NCBI RefSeq assembly: GCF_020162115.1
Contig: NZ_CP083911.1
Span: 310,001 to 374,000, forward strand
DNA from: Tepidimonas taiwanensis
Lineage (GTDB): Bacteria > Pseudomonadota > Gammaproteobacteria > Burkholderiales > Burkholderiaceae_C
DNA: 64,000 nt
Reading direction: 5' to 3'
Shown: positions 18,174-26,149 of the stretch, one piece after another
Numbering within the stretch: position 1 is the first letter of the stretch
Layout: every line of letters starts with the position of its first letter
The notes under the pieces: model-generated
Databases searched by the model: none
What the model was told of the DNA's origin: nothing
The model's input: only the letters and a program-made list of their open reading frames with translations
Translations under genes and position numbers: made by a program

Positions 18174-19031
18174 TCAGGCGCCGAGCACGAACACCGCCGG
18201 CAGCTCCAACGGCAGCGCGGGCGGCGCGCGGTGCCAGTCGGCCACGCGCGCCGCGTGTACGGCCTGCTGCGGCAGGCCCAGGCCGCACGCCACCGCCAGC
18301 CGCGTCTGCGGCCGCAGCGTTTGCAGCGCTGCTTGCAGCAGCGCCGCGTTGCGGTAGGGCGTTTCGATGAAGAGCTGCGCCTGACCGAGCCGCTGCGCGG
18401 TGGCCTCCAGCTCGCGCAGGCGGGCGGCGCGCTCCGCCGCCCCCTGTGGCAGATAACCGACGAAGGCAAAGTGCTGGCCGTGGCAGCCGCTGGCCGCCAG
18501 CGCCAGCATCAGCGACACCGGCCCGACCAGCGGCACGACGCGCACGCCCAGCGCATGGGCGGCGCGCACCACCGCCGCGCCCGGGTCGGCGATCGCGGGC
18601 ATGCCGGCCTCGCTGATCAGCCCGACATCGAACCCCTGCAACGCGGGGGCCAGCCACTGGCGTGCTTGTGCGTCGGCGCCCGGCTGCCGGTCGCCGCGCT
18701 TGTGCCATTCGCGCGGCAGTTCGGTGATCGTCTGTTGTTGCAGCGGGGCGGCCAGCGGCTGCACCGCCTGCACGCGCTTGAGGAAGGCCCGTGCGCTCTT
18801 GGCGTTTTCTGCGATCCAGTGCGTCAGGCCCGCCGCGACGGCAATCGTCGTGGTCGGCAGGGCCTCGCGCAGATCGGGCTGCGCCGGACAGCCGAAGTCC
18901 AGCGGGGTCGGCACCAGGTACAGCGTCCCGGTGCGGGGGTGGCCGCCGCTCGCGCGGGTCCGGTCGCCGCCTACGGTCGGCTCGTCGATCGGCCCACCAC
19001 TGGGACGGGCCGCGGGGTCGGCGGGGTTCAT
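18174..19031 (-). CDS. SAM-dependent methyltransferase, RsmI-like (tetrapyrrole methylase fold)
   Basis: A 285-residue protein of the tetrapyrrole/RsmI methylase fold. After a variable N terminus of about 35 residues come GTLYLVPTPLDFG (compare LYLVATPIGN of RsmI), GLISEAGMPAIADPGAAVVRAAH and the VGPVSLMLALAASG cofactor loop, then FVGYLPQ. The divergence around residues 45-90, where RsmI is highly conserved, suggests a paralogue with a different target rather than RsmI itself; the 16S rRNA 2'-O-methyl role is therefore not assigned. Its ATG overlaps the yceF stop by 4 bases. It converges with purH. Confidence 0.85.
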   Translation of the reverse strand: MNPADPAARPSGGPIDEPTVGGDRTRASGGHPRTGTLYLVPTPLDFGCPAQPDLREALPTTTIAVAAGLTHWIAENAKSARAFLKRVQAVQPLAAPLQQQTITELPREWHKRGDRQPGADAQARQWLAPALQGFDVGLISEAGMPAIADPGAAVVRAAHALGVRVVPLVGPVSLMLALAASGCHGQHFAFVGYLPQGAAERAARLRELEATAQRLGQAQLFIETPYRNAALLQAALQTLRPQTRLAVACGLGLPQQAVHAARVADWHRAPPALPLELPAVFVLGA

Positions 19032-19630
19032 GGCAGCGTCACCCCGGCCGCGCGCAGCAGCCGTGCCGTGCGGATCAGCGGCAGCCCCACCAGCGCGGTC
19101 GGGTCGTCGCTGACGATCGCGTCCAGCAGGGCGATGCCCAGCCCCTCGCTCTTGGCACTGCCCGCGCAGTCGTACGGCGCCTCGGCGCGCAGGTAGCGTT
19201 CGATCTCGGCGTCCGTCAGCGGGCGGAAGCGCACCTCCACCGATGCGAGATCGTCCGCCGCGTAACCGGTTGCGTGGCACACCACCGCCAGCGCGGTGTG
19301 AAAGACGACGGTGCGGCCCGACATGGCGCGCAGCTGCGCCACCGCGCGCTCGTGCGTGCCGGGTTTGCCGAGCGGCTGACCGTCGAGTTCGGCCACCTGA
19401 TCGCTGCCGATGACGATCGCGTCCGGGTGGTGCCGGGCCACGTCCTGTGCCTTGGCTCGCGCCAGGCGTTGCGCGAGCGCAACGGGCGCTTCGCCGGTCC
19501 GGGGGGTTTCGTCGACCTGCGGGGCCACGCAGGTGAACGGCAGGCGCAGGCGCTGCAGCAGCTCGCGCCGGTAGGGCGACGTCGAGCCGAGGATCAGCGG
19601 CCGCGGCGGGGTGGGGGTATCGGAGTGCAT
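19028..19630 (-). CDS. yceF: Maf-like nucleotide pyrophosphatase, YceF type
   Basis: Hydrolyses non-canonical nucleoside triphosphates; the YceF branch prefers 7-methyl-GTP. The 200 residues start LILGSTSPYRRELLQ (family phosphate loop), followed by APQVDETPR, the catalytic Asp in IVIGSDQVAELDG and CAGSAKSEGLGIAL near the end. These match E. coli YceF more closely than YhdE. Start ATG 19630. It is co-transcribed with the RsmI-like methyltransferase gene through an ATGA overlap; the rpmF/yceD partners often found with yceF are not in view. Divergent from the Rieske gene. Confidence 0.92.
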   Translation of the reverse strand: MHSDTPTPPRPLILGSTSPYRRELLQRLRLPFTCVAPQVDETPRTGEAPVALAQRLARAKAQDVARHHPDAIVIGSDQVAELDGQPLGKPGTHERAVAQLRAMSGRTVVFHTALAVVCHATGYAADDLASVEVRFRPLTDAEIERYLRAEAPYDCAGSAKSEGLGIALLDAIVSDDPTALVGLPLIRTARLLRAAGVTLP

Positions 19631-19716
19631 CGCCGTATTGTCGCCGCGAGCGCGCTATCCTAGACGCCGTGTGAAGACGATGGGCGGTAGCCCCCGCACC
19701 GCCGCGGAGACGACGC

Positions 19717-20136
19717 ATGCACCCCACCGGATCCGACCGCCCCCAGGCGGCCGCCGCGCCCGCGGAGCCGCCGCAGCCGTGGCACGCACTGTGCCGGTCG
19801 GCCGATTTGGTCGACGGCGGCGAGGCGGTGCCGTTCGACGTGCGTTACCGGGGGCAGACGTGCCGGGCGTTCGCGATCCGCTACCGCGGACGGGTGTACG
19901 CCTACCTCAACCGCTGCAGCCACGTGGCGATGGAAATGGACTGGATGCCCAACCGCTTCTTCGACGTCACGGGGCAGTTTCTCGTCTGTGGATCGCACGG
20001 GGCGCTGTTCGAGCCGCACACCGGGCGCTGCGTCGGCGGGCCCGGACGCGGGCCACTGGTGGCGATCGCCGTGTGCGAGCGCGATGGGGTCGTCTTTTGG
20101 CAGTCACAATACGAGCTGCAACCCGTGGAGTTCTGA
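19717..20136 (+). CDS. Rieske [2Fe-2S] ferredoxin-like protein
   Basis: A 139-residue soluble Rieske protein. Cluster ligands are Cys67-His69 (CSH) and Cys91-His94 (CGSH), both boxes complete. There is no signal peptide or membrane anchor, so it is a cytoplasmic ferredoxin-type protein, not the bc1 subunit. Related small Rieske proteins serve as electron carriers or as assembly or regulatory subunits; in related genomes this gene tends to sit next to sppA, but its partner is unknown. It leads a plus-strand run of six tightly spaced genes ending at 26037; sppA starts 7 bases after its stop. Confidence 0.92.
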   Translation: MHPTGSDRPQAAAAPAEPPQPWHALCRSADLVDGGEAVPFDVRYRGQTCRAFAIRYRGRVYAYLNRCSHVAMEMDWMPNRFFDVTGQFLVCGSHGALFEPHTGRCVGGPGRGPLVAIAVCERDGVVFWQSQYELQPVEF

Positions 20137-20143
20137 ACCGACC

Positions 20144-21148
20144 ATGACCACCTCCGAGACTTCCCCGCCCGCACCGGATGCCGCACGCAGCGCGCCGGGC
20201 CCGACACCCACGGCGGGCGGCGCCGGCTGGGAGCGCGAGCTGCTGGAAAAACTGGCGCTGGCGGCGCTGCAGGAACAGCGTGCCGCGCGCCGCTGGCGCA
20301 ACGTCTGGCGGGCGGTGTGGCTGCTGATGGCCGCCGTGATCGCGTGGCTGCTGTACCGCGACGTGGTGCCGCCCAAGCCCGCTTCGACCCCGCACACGGC
20401 GCTGGTGGAGGTGCGCGGCGAGATCGGATCGGAGAGTGAGGCCAACGCGGCCGCGATCGTCGCCGCGCTGCGCGAGGCGTTCGAGGACCCGGGCGCGCAG
20501 GCGGTGGTGCTGCTGATCGACTCGCCCGGCGGCAGCCCGGTGCAGGCCGGCATCGTCAACGACGAAATCTGGCGCCTCAAGGAACAGCACGACAAGCCGG
20601 TGTACGCGGTCGTCGAGGAGACGTGCGCGTCGGCTGCCTACTACATCGCGGTTGCCGCCGACCGCATCTACGTCGACAAGGCGAGCCTCGTGGGCAGCAT
20701 CGGGGTGCTGATGGACGGCTTTGGCTTCACCGGTTTGATGGACAAGCTCGGCGTCGAGCGCCGGCTGCTGACCGCGGGGGCGAACAAGGGCTTTCTCGAC
20801 CCCTTCAGCCCGCAAACCGAACGCCACCGCGCCCACGCGCAACAGATGCTGGACGATATCCACCGTCAGTTCATCGAGGTCGTGCGCAAGGGGCGCGGCG
20901 AGCGGCTGAAGGAAACGGACGACACCTTCAGCGGACTGGTTTGGACGGGGCAGCGGGCGGTCGAGATGGGGCTCGCCGACGAGCTCGGCAACCTCGACTA
21001 CGTCGCGCGCGAGGTGGTGCAGGCCGAGGACATCGTCGACTACACGCAGCGCGAGAGCGTGGCCGAACGCCTGGCGCGCCGCTTCGGCGCCGGCGCGGCC
21101 GAGAGCATGTGGCGCGCGGCGCGGGGCGCATGGCCGGCGTGGCGGTGA
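20144..21148 (+). CDS. sppA: signal peptide peptidase, S49 family
   Basis: Membrane-anchored serine protease that clears cleaved signal peptides. Of 334 residues, 1-50 is a cytoplasmic Pro/Ala-rich leader, about 54-71 one transmembrane helix, and the rest the periplasmic protease domain: VVLLIDSPGGSPVQAG, the nucleophile Ser163 in CASAAYYIA and the general base Lys215 (AGANKG), 52 residues later as in the short SppA. Length matches the half-size bacterial form rather than the 618-residue E. coli form. The following gene overlaps its 3' end. Confidence 0.95.
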   Translation: MTTSETSPPAPDAARSAPGPTPTAGGAGWERELLEKLALAALQEQRAARRWRNVWRAVWLLMAAVIAWLLYRDVVPPKPASTPHTALVEVRGEIGSESEANAAAIVAALREAFEDPGAQAVVLLIDSPGGSPVQAGIVNDEIWRLKEQHDKPVYAVVEETCASAAYYIAVAADRIYVDKASLVGSIGVLMDGFGFTGLMDKLGVERRLLTAGANKGFLDPFSPQTERHRAHAQQMLDDIHRQFIEVVRKGRGERLKETDDTFSGLVWTGQRAVEMGLADELGNLDYVAREVVQAEDIVDYTQRESVAERLARRFGAGAAESMWRAARGAWPAWR

Positions 21149-22374
21149 CGGCACCGTCGGCTGGCCGCCTGCTGGTGATCGGGGGCGGTATCGCGGGGCT
21201 CGGGGCGGCGCTGGCGTGTGCGCGGGCACGCCCTGACGTGACGGTCACCCTGCTGGAGCGCGCCCCCGCGTTTGCCGAGGTCGGGGCGGGCATCCAGCTT
21301 GGCCCCAACGCGGTGCGCGTGCTGCACGACTGGGGCCTGGCCGAGCCGTTGGCGGCGGTCGCGGCGTTCCCGCAGCGGCTGTGCGTGCGCGCAGCGCGCG
21401 ACGGCGCCGTGCTGGGCGGCTTGACCCTGGGGGAGCGGGCGCGGCGGCGCTACGGCGCGCCTTACGCGACGATCCACCGCGCGGATCTGCAGGGGCTGCT
21501 GCTCGATGCGGTGCGCGAGCTCCCCGCCGTGGCGCTGCACACCGGCGCGGAGATCGTGACCCACGCCGAAGACCCACAGGGCGTCAGCGTCACCACCGCC
21601 GACGGGCGCCGCTGGCAGGGGGACGCTCTGCTCGCCGCCGACGGGGTGTGGAGCCGCACGCGCGAGCGCGTGCTGGCCGACGGTCGAGCCACCTTCAGTG
21701 GGCACGTGGCGTACCGCGGCCTGCTGCCGATGGCCGACGCGCCCGTGGCGGTGCGGCAGACGCCGCAGGTCGTCGCCTGGCTCGGGCCGCGGCTGCACGC
21801 GGTGCACTACCCGGTGCGCGGCGGGGCGTGGCTCAACGTGGTCGTGGTCGTCGAGGGGCCGCTGCCGCCCACGGGCGCCGAGGGCTGGGACCACGCGGCC
21901 CAGGTGGCGCAACTGCGCGCGGCGCTGGGCCCGGTGCACGCCGATTTCGATGCCGTCGTGCGCGCCGTGCCGCAGTGGCGGCTGTGGCCGCTGTATGTGC
22001 GCGAGCCGATGCGCGGGGCGTATGAGCACGGGCGCGGGCGCATCGCGCTGCTCGGCGACGCGGCGCACCCCACGCGCCCGTATCTGGCGCAGGGCGCGGC
22101 GATGGCGCTGGAGGACGCGTGGACGCTGGGGCGCCTGCTGCAGGCGCAGCCGGACGCGCCGGACTGGGCCGGGTGGCTGGCGCGCTGGGCCGAGTCCCGC
22201 TGGGCGCGCAACGCGCGGGTGCAGGCGCGCTCGCGCCGCAACGGCACCATTTTCCACGCCACCGGCCTGCTGCGCTGGGGGCGCGACGCGGTGATGGCGT
22301 GGCTGGGCGAGCGGCTGCTCGATCAGCCGTGGCTCTACGGCGGCCCGCCCGACCCGCTCGCGACGGCGCGGTGA
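21130..22374 (+). CDS. FAD-dependent aromatic-ring monooxygenase (salicylate-hydroxylase-like)
   Basis: Class A flavoprotein hydroxylase, 414 residues. FAD-binding Rossmann motif GGGIAG at 18-23, a DG motif region (LLAADGVWSRTRE) and the GD motif LLGDAAHPTRPYLAQGAAMALED that contacts the FAD ribose and NAD(P)H. The PF01494-type layout resembles 3-hydroxybenzoate 6-hydroxylase and salicylate hydroxylase; the substrate cannot be decided. ATG 21130 overlaps sppA by 19 bases; GTG 21145, overlapping the sppA stop as GTGA, is the alternative. No other aromatic catabolic genes are nearby. Confidence 0.88.
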   Translation: MAGVAVTAPSAGRLLVIGGGIAGLGAALACARARPDVTVTLLERAPAFAEVGAGIQLGPNAVRVLHDWGLAEPLAAVAAFPQRLCVRAARDGAVLGGLTLGERARRRYGAPYATIHRADLQGLLLDAVRELPAVALHTGAEIVTHAEDPQGVSVTTADGRRWQGDALLAADGVWSRTRERVLADGRATFSGHVAYRGLLPMADAPVAVRQTPQVVAWLGPRLHAVHYPVRGGAWLNVVVVVEGPLPPTGAEGWDHAAQVAQLRAALGPVHADFDAVVRAVPQWRLWPLYVREPMRGAYEHGRGRIALLGDAAHPTRPYLAQGAAMALEDAWTLGRLLQAQPDAPDWAGWLARWAESRWARNARVQARSRRNGTIFHATGLLRWGRDAVMAWLGERLLDQPWLYGGPPDPLATAR

Positions 22375-22413
22375 GCGGCCCCACATCGGTGGTACGCTTG
22401 CCGACTTGCACGC

Positions 22414-23463
22414 ATGAAGCCGCTCCGCCCCCCCGGTGCCCCCGTTCCACGACCGTCGACGTCTGCCGTCGGTGAGCGGTCGCGCCGCGCCTGGCTGGCG
22501 GCGGGGGCGGGATGGGCCATCGCCACGGCGACGGCGGCGCTCGCGCCGCGGCCGGCGGCGGCCCGCGCGGCGTGGCCCACGCGCCCCCTGCAGTGCTGGG
22601 TGGGTTTCCCGGCAGGGTCGTCCGCCGACGAGCTGGCGCGCACGCTCGTCGGGCCGTTGGCGGCGGCGCTCGGGCAGCCAATCGAGGTGGAAAACCGCCC
22701 CGGCGCGGGGGGGCTGGCGGCCGCGACGGCGCTGGCCCAGATGGGCGATGACCACGTGCTGGGCCTGCTGCCGGGCTGGCAGCTGACGGTGGCGCGCTGG
22801 CTGCAGCCGTCGCTGGGCTATGACCCGCTGACCGATCTGCGCGGCGTCTCGGTGGTGGCGAGCACGCCGCTGCTGCTGTGCCTGTCGCCGCACCTGGCCA
22901 CCCGCGGGTCGGCCGCGCTGCGCGCGATCGCGGAGGCGGGCGCCGCGTGGCAGTACGGCAGCCCCGGTGCGGGGTCGCCGTTTCACCTCGGCATGGAGCT
23001 GCTCAAGGCCCACACCGGCTGGCAGATCCGGCACGTGCCGTATCCCGGCAACCCGCAGGTCGTCAACGCCCTGCTGCAGGGCGAGGTGCAGGTGGCGTTG
23101 TTGCCCCCCGCGCTGGCCGTGCCGCACTGGCGCACGGCGCGGCTGCCGGTGGCGGCCGTCACGTCGCCCCGGCGCAGCGTGCTGCTGCCGGCGCTGCCGA
23201 CGCTGGCCGAGCGGGGCGTGGCCGGCTACGGCTTCGAGCACTGGTACGCCCTGGCCGCACCGCTGGCGCTGGCGCCGGAGGCGGCGCAGCGGCTCGCCCG
23301 CGCGCTGGCGCGCGTCGTGCGCGAGCGCGACGTGCAGCAGCGCCTGCAGGCCCAGGGGTGGCAGGGCGTCGGCTCCACCCCGCAGGCGCTGGCGCAGCGC
23401 GTCGCCACCGAGACGGCGCGACTGCGGCCGATCATCGAACGCCAGCACATCCGGATTGCCTGA
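22414..23463 (+). CDS. Bug-family periplasmic substrate-binding protein (TctC-like)
   Basis: Tripartite-tricarboxylate-type solute receptor of 349 residues, a family greatly expanded in Burkholderiales. It carries a Tat-like signal (SRRAWLA at 23-29, then an Ala-rich hydrophobic stretch ending AAARA). The mature part shows the Bug fold motifs VGFPAGSSADELAR and VENRPGAGG near the start, YGSPGAGSPFHLGMELL, and the interdomain HVPYPGNPQVVNALLQGEVQ. No TctA/TctB permease is adjacent, so it is an orphan receptor. It ends one base before the phosphorylase gene, suggesting one transcript. Ligand unknown. Confidence 0.92.
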   Translation: MKPLRPPGAPVPRPSTSAVGERSRRAWLAAGAGWAIATATAALAPRPAAARAAWPTRPLQCWVGFPAGSSADELARTLVGPLAAALGQPIEVENRPGAGGLAAATALAQMGDDHVLGLLPGWQLTVARWLQPSLGYDPLTDLRGVSVVASTPLLLCLSPHLATRGSAALRAIAEAGAAWQYGSPGAGSPFHLGMELLKAHTGWQIRHVPYPGNPQVVNALLQGEVQVALLPPALAVPHWRTARLPVAAVTSPRRSVLLPALPTLAERGVAGYGFEHWYALAAPLALAPEAAQRLARALARVVRERDVQQRLQAQGWQGVGSTPQALAQRVATETARLRPIIERQHIRIA

Positions 23464-23464
23464 C

Positions 23465-25087
23465 ATGTCCACACCCCCATTCCCCTCCGCTTCCGCCGAC
23501 CTGCTCAAGCTCTCGCCGTGTCCGCCCGTGGCACCGGAGGCGGCGGGCGAGGCGCCGCTGAAACTGCGCCGCGTCGCCATCGACACCTATCGCGAGAACG
23601 TCGCCTACCTCCACCGCGACTGCGAGCGCTATCGCGCCGAAGGCTTCCAGGCCCTGTCCAAGGTGGAGGTACGCGCCAACGGCCGCATGGTGCTCGCGAC
23701 GCTCAACGTCACGCACGACCCGCGCATCGTCAAGTGTGACGAGATCGGGTTGTCCATCGACGCCTTCGCGCAGCTGGGGGTGGAGCCCGGCCACCCGGCG
23801 ACCATCTCGCAGGCCGAGGCGCCGGCGTCGATCGCCGCGCTGCACCGCAAGATCAACGGTGAACGGCTCGATCGCGAGGCGTTTCGCGCCATCGTGCGCG
23901 ACATCGCCGAGCGCCGCTATTCCAAGATCGAGCTGTCGGCCTTCGTCGTCGCCACGCACAGCGGTGAGCTCGACCGCGAGGAGGTGTACTTCCTGACCGA
24001 GGCGATGATCGACGCCGGGCAGCGGCTCGACTGGCGCGAGCGCCTCGTGGTCGACAAGCACTGCATCGGCGGCATCCCGGGCAATCGCACGTCGATGCTG
24101 GTCGTGCCCATCGTCGCCGCGCACGGGCTGGTCTGTCCCAAGACCTCGTCGCGTGCCATCACGTCGCCGACGGGCACCGCCGACACGATGGAGGTGCTGG
24201 CCGCGGTGGAGCTGCCGATCGAGCGGCTGCGCGAGATCGTGCGCGAGCACCGGGGCTGCCTCGCCTGGGGCGGGACGGCGCAGCTCTCGCCCGCGGACGA
24301 CGTGCTGATCGCCGTCGAGCGGCCGCTGTCGCTCGATTCACCCAGCCAGATGGTGGCGTCGATCCTGAGCAAGAAGGTCGCCGCCGGCTCCAACCACATC
24401 GTGCTCGACATCCCCGTCGGGCCCACCGCGAAGGTGCGCACGATGCCCGAGGCACAGCGCCTGCGCCGGTTGTTTGAATACGTGGCGCGGCGGCTGGGCA
24501 TTTCGATCGACGTCGTGATCACCGACGGACGGCAGCCGATCGGCCAGGGCATCGGCCCGGTGCTGGAGGCGCGCGACGTGATGCGCGTGCTGCAGAACCA
24601 CCCGCTCGCGCCGATCGACCTGCGCCAGAAGGCGCTGCGGCTGGCCGGACGGCTACTCGAGTGCGACCCCGACATCCGCGGCGGCGACGGCTACGGCATC
24701 GCGCGCGACATTCTCGATTCCGGCCGCGCGCTGGAGAAGATGCGCGCGCTGATCGCCGCGCAAGGGGCGCGCGACTTCGACCCGGAGCGGCCCCCGCTGG
24801 CGCGCCTGAGTTTCGAGGTCACGGCCCCGCGCGACGGCGTCGTCACTGGCATCGACAACCTGCAGATCGCGCGCATCGCGCGCCTGGCGGGGGCACCGAA
24901 GGTGGCGGGGGCGGGGGTCGACCTCGCGCGCAAGCTCGGCGAGCCGGTGCGCGCCGGCGAGACGCTGTACCGCGTGTATGCGGAGTATCCGGCCGACCGC
25001 GACTTCGCGCTGCAGGCCAGCACGCGCGACAGCGGCTACCGCATCGGCGACCCGCACGAGGTGCCGCAGGTCTTCGTGGAGTTCTGA
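23465..25087 (+). CDS. putative thymidine phosphorylase type 2 / AMP-phosphorylase-like
   Basis: A 540-residue member of the pyrimidine-nucleoside phosphorylase superfamily, type-2 subfamily, which also contains archaeal AMP phosphorylase. About 1-110 is an extra N-terminal domain missing in E. coli DeoA; the catalytic part has IELSAFVVATHSGELDREEV, VDKHCIGGIPGNRTSMLVVP and SSRAITSPTGTADTMEV, the phosphate-binding signature characteristic of type 2. The C terminus has the biotinyl-like fold region. It could split NMPs to ribose-1,5-bisphosphate or deoxynucleosides to deoxyribose-1-phosphate; the sequence leaves this open. It is followed 2 bases later by a PRPP-synthetase paralogue. Confidence 0.88.
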   Translation: MSTPPFPSASADLLKLSPCPPVAPEAAGEAPLKLRRVAIDTYRENVAYLHRDCERYRAEGFQALSKVEVRANGRMVLATLNVTHDPRIVKCDEIGLSIDAFAQLGVEPGHPATISQAEAPASIAALHRKINGERLDREAFRAIVRDIAERRYSKIELSAFVVATHSGELDREEVYFLTEAMIDAGQRLDWRERLVVDKHCIGGIPGNRTSMLVVPIVAAHGLVCPKTSSRAITSPTGTADTMEVLAAVELPIERLREIVREHRGCLAWGGTAQLSPADDVLIAVERPLSLDSPSQMVASILSKKVAAGSNHIVLDIPVGPTAKVRTMPEAQRLRRLFEYVARRLGISIDVVITDGRQPIGQGIGPVLEARDVMRVLQNHPLAPIDLRQKALRLAGRLLECDPDIRGGDGYGIARDILDSGRALEKMRALIAAQGARDFDPERPPLARLSFEVTAPRDGVVTGIDNLQIARIARLAGAPKVAGAGVDLARKLGEPVRAGETLYRVYAEYPADRDFALQASTRDSGYRIGDPHEVPQVFVEF

Positions 25088-25089
25088 AC

Positions 25090-26037
25090 GTGCCGCTGCT
25101 GCTGTGTTTCGACGACGAGCGCGGCCCCGCGCAACGGCTGCTCGCCGCGCTGCAGGTTCGCTCGACCGCCACGGGTAATGCCGGCGACCAGGCCTGGGCG
25201 CTGGCGCCGATCGAGCGCCACCGTTTCCCGGACGGCGAGCTGCGGCTGCGCCTGCCCCCCCGGTTGCCGCCCGCGGTGGCGATCTACCGCAGCCTGCACC
25301 AGCCGAACGAAAAGCTCGTCGAGCTGCTGCTGGCCGCACCGGCCGCGCGTGCGCTCGGGGCGCAGCGGCTGTGGCTGGTGGCACCGTACCTCGCCTACAT
25401 GCGGCAGGACATGGCCTTCACCCCCGGCGAGGTGGTCAGCCAGCGCCACGTCGGGCACTGGCTCGCGGCGGCCTTCGACGGGCTCATCACCGTCGATCCG
25501 CACCTGCACCGGGTGGCGACACTGGCGGAAGCGGTGCCGTTGCCCGACGCCCACGCCCTCACGGCGGCCCCGTTGCTGGCGCAGGCGATCGCCGCGCGGC
25601 GGCCCGGGGCCCTGCTGGTCGGGCCGGACGAGGAATCCGCCCAGTGGGTGCGCCAGGCCGCCGCCGCGGTCGGGCTGGAGGCGGCGGTGTGCCGCAAGGT
25701 GCGCCGTGGCGACCGCGACGTGGTGATCGAGCTGCCGCCGCAGCCCGTGCGCGGCCGCGCCGTCGTGATCCTGGACGACATGGCCAGCACCGGCCGCACC
25801 GTCGCGCAGGCCGCCATCGCGCTGCGTGCCGCGGGTGCCGTCTCGGTGGACGTGGCGGTGACGCACGCGCTCTTCATTGGCGATGCGCTCGCGGTGATGC
25901 GCACGGCGGGCGTGGGCGAGGTCTGGAGCGCCGACAGCGTGCCCCACGACAGCAACGCGGTGCCGCTCGCGCCGCTGCTCGCCGCGGCGCTGCACGACGG
26001 CGTCACCCGGTCACGCCCGGTGACTGAGGTGGGTTGA
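25090..26037 (+). CDS. ribose-phosphate pyrophosphokinase-like protein (second copy)
   Basis: Divergent paralogue of PRPP synthetase, 315 residues starting with GTG 25090, two bases after the phosphorylase. Seen motifs: RFPDGELRLRLP, YLAYMRQDMAF (compare YFGYARQDR of canonical Prs), VDPHLHR, GPDEES, the flexible loop CRKVRRGDRDV and the PRPP loop VILDDMASTGRT at about 225-236. So the catalytic frame persists, but several positions differ from the housekeeping Prs at 46344-47330 (IIDKRRP and DDMVDTAGT). It may make or use PRPP from the neighbour's product, or bind another phosphoribose. Last gene of the six-gene run. Confidence 0.88.
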   Translation: MPLLLCFDDERGPAQRLLAALQVRSTATGNAGDQAWALAPIERHRFPDGELRLRLPPRLPPAVAIYRSLHQPNEKLVELLLAAPAARALGAQRLWLVAPYLAYMRQDMAFTPGEVVSQRHVGHWLAAAFDGLITVDPHLHRVATLAEAVPLPDAHALTAAPLLAQAIAARRPGALLVGPDEESAQWVRQAAAAVGLEAAVCRKVRRGDRDVVIELPPQPVRGRAVVILDDMASTGRTVAQAAIALRAAGAVSVDVAVTHALFIGDALAVMRTAGVGEVWSADSVPHDSNAVPLAPLLAAALHDGVTRSRPVTEVG

Positions 26038-26149
26038 CCCGACCGCGGCGCCCGCGCGGGGGCCATATCCGGGCCATGACCGCGCAGCCCATGCATGCCG
26101 GGCGCACCGACCCGCCGACATCTCGTGGCGCCGGTCCGCCCGCCAACCC

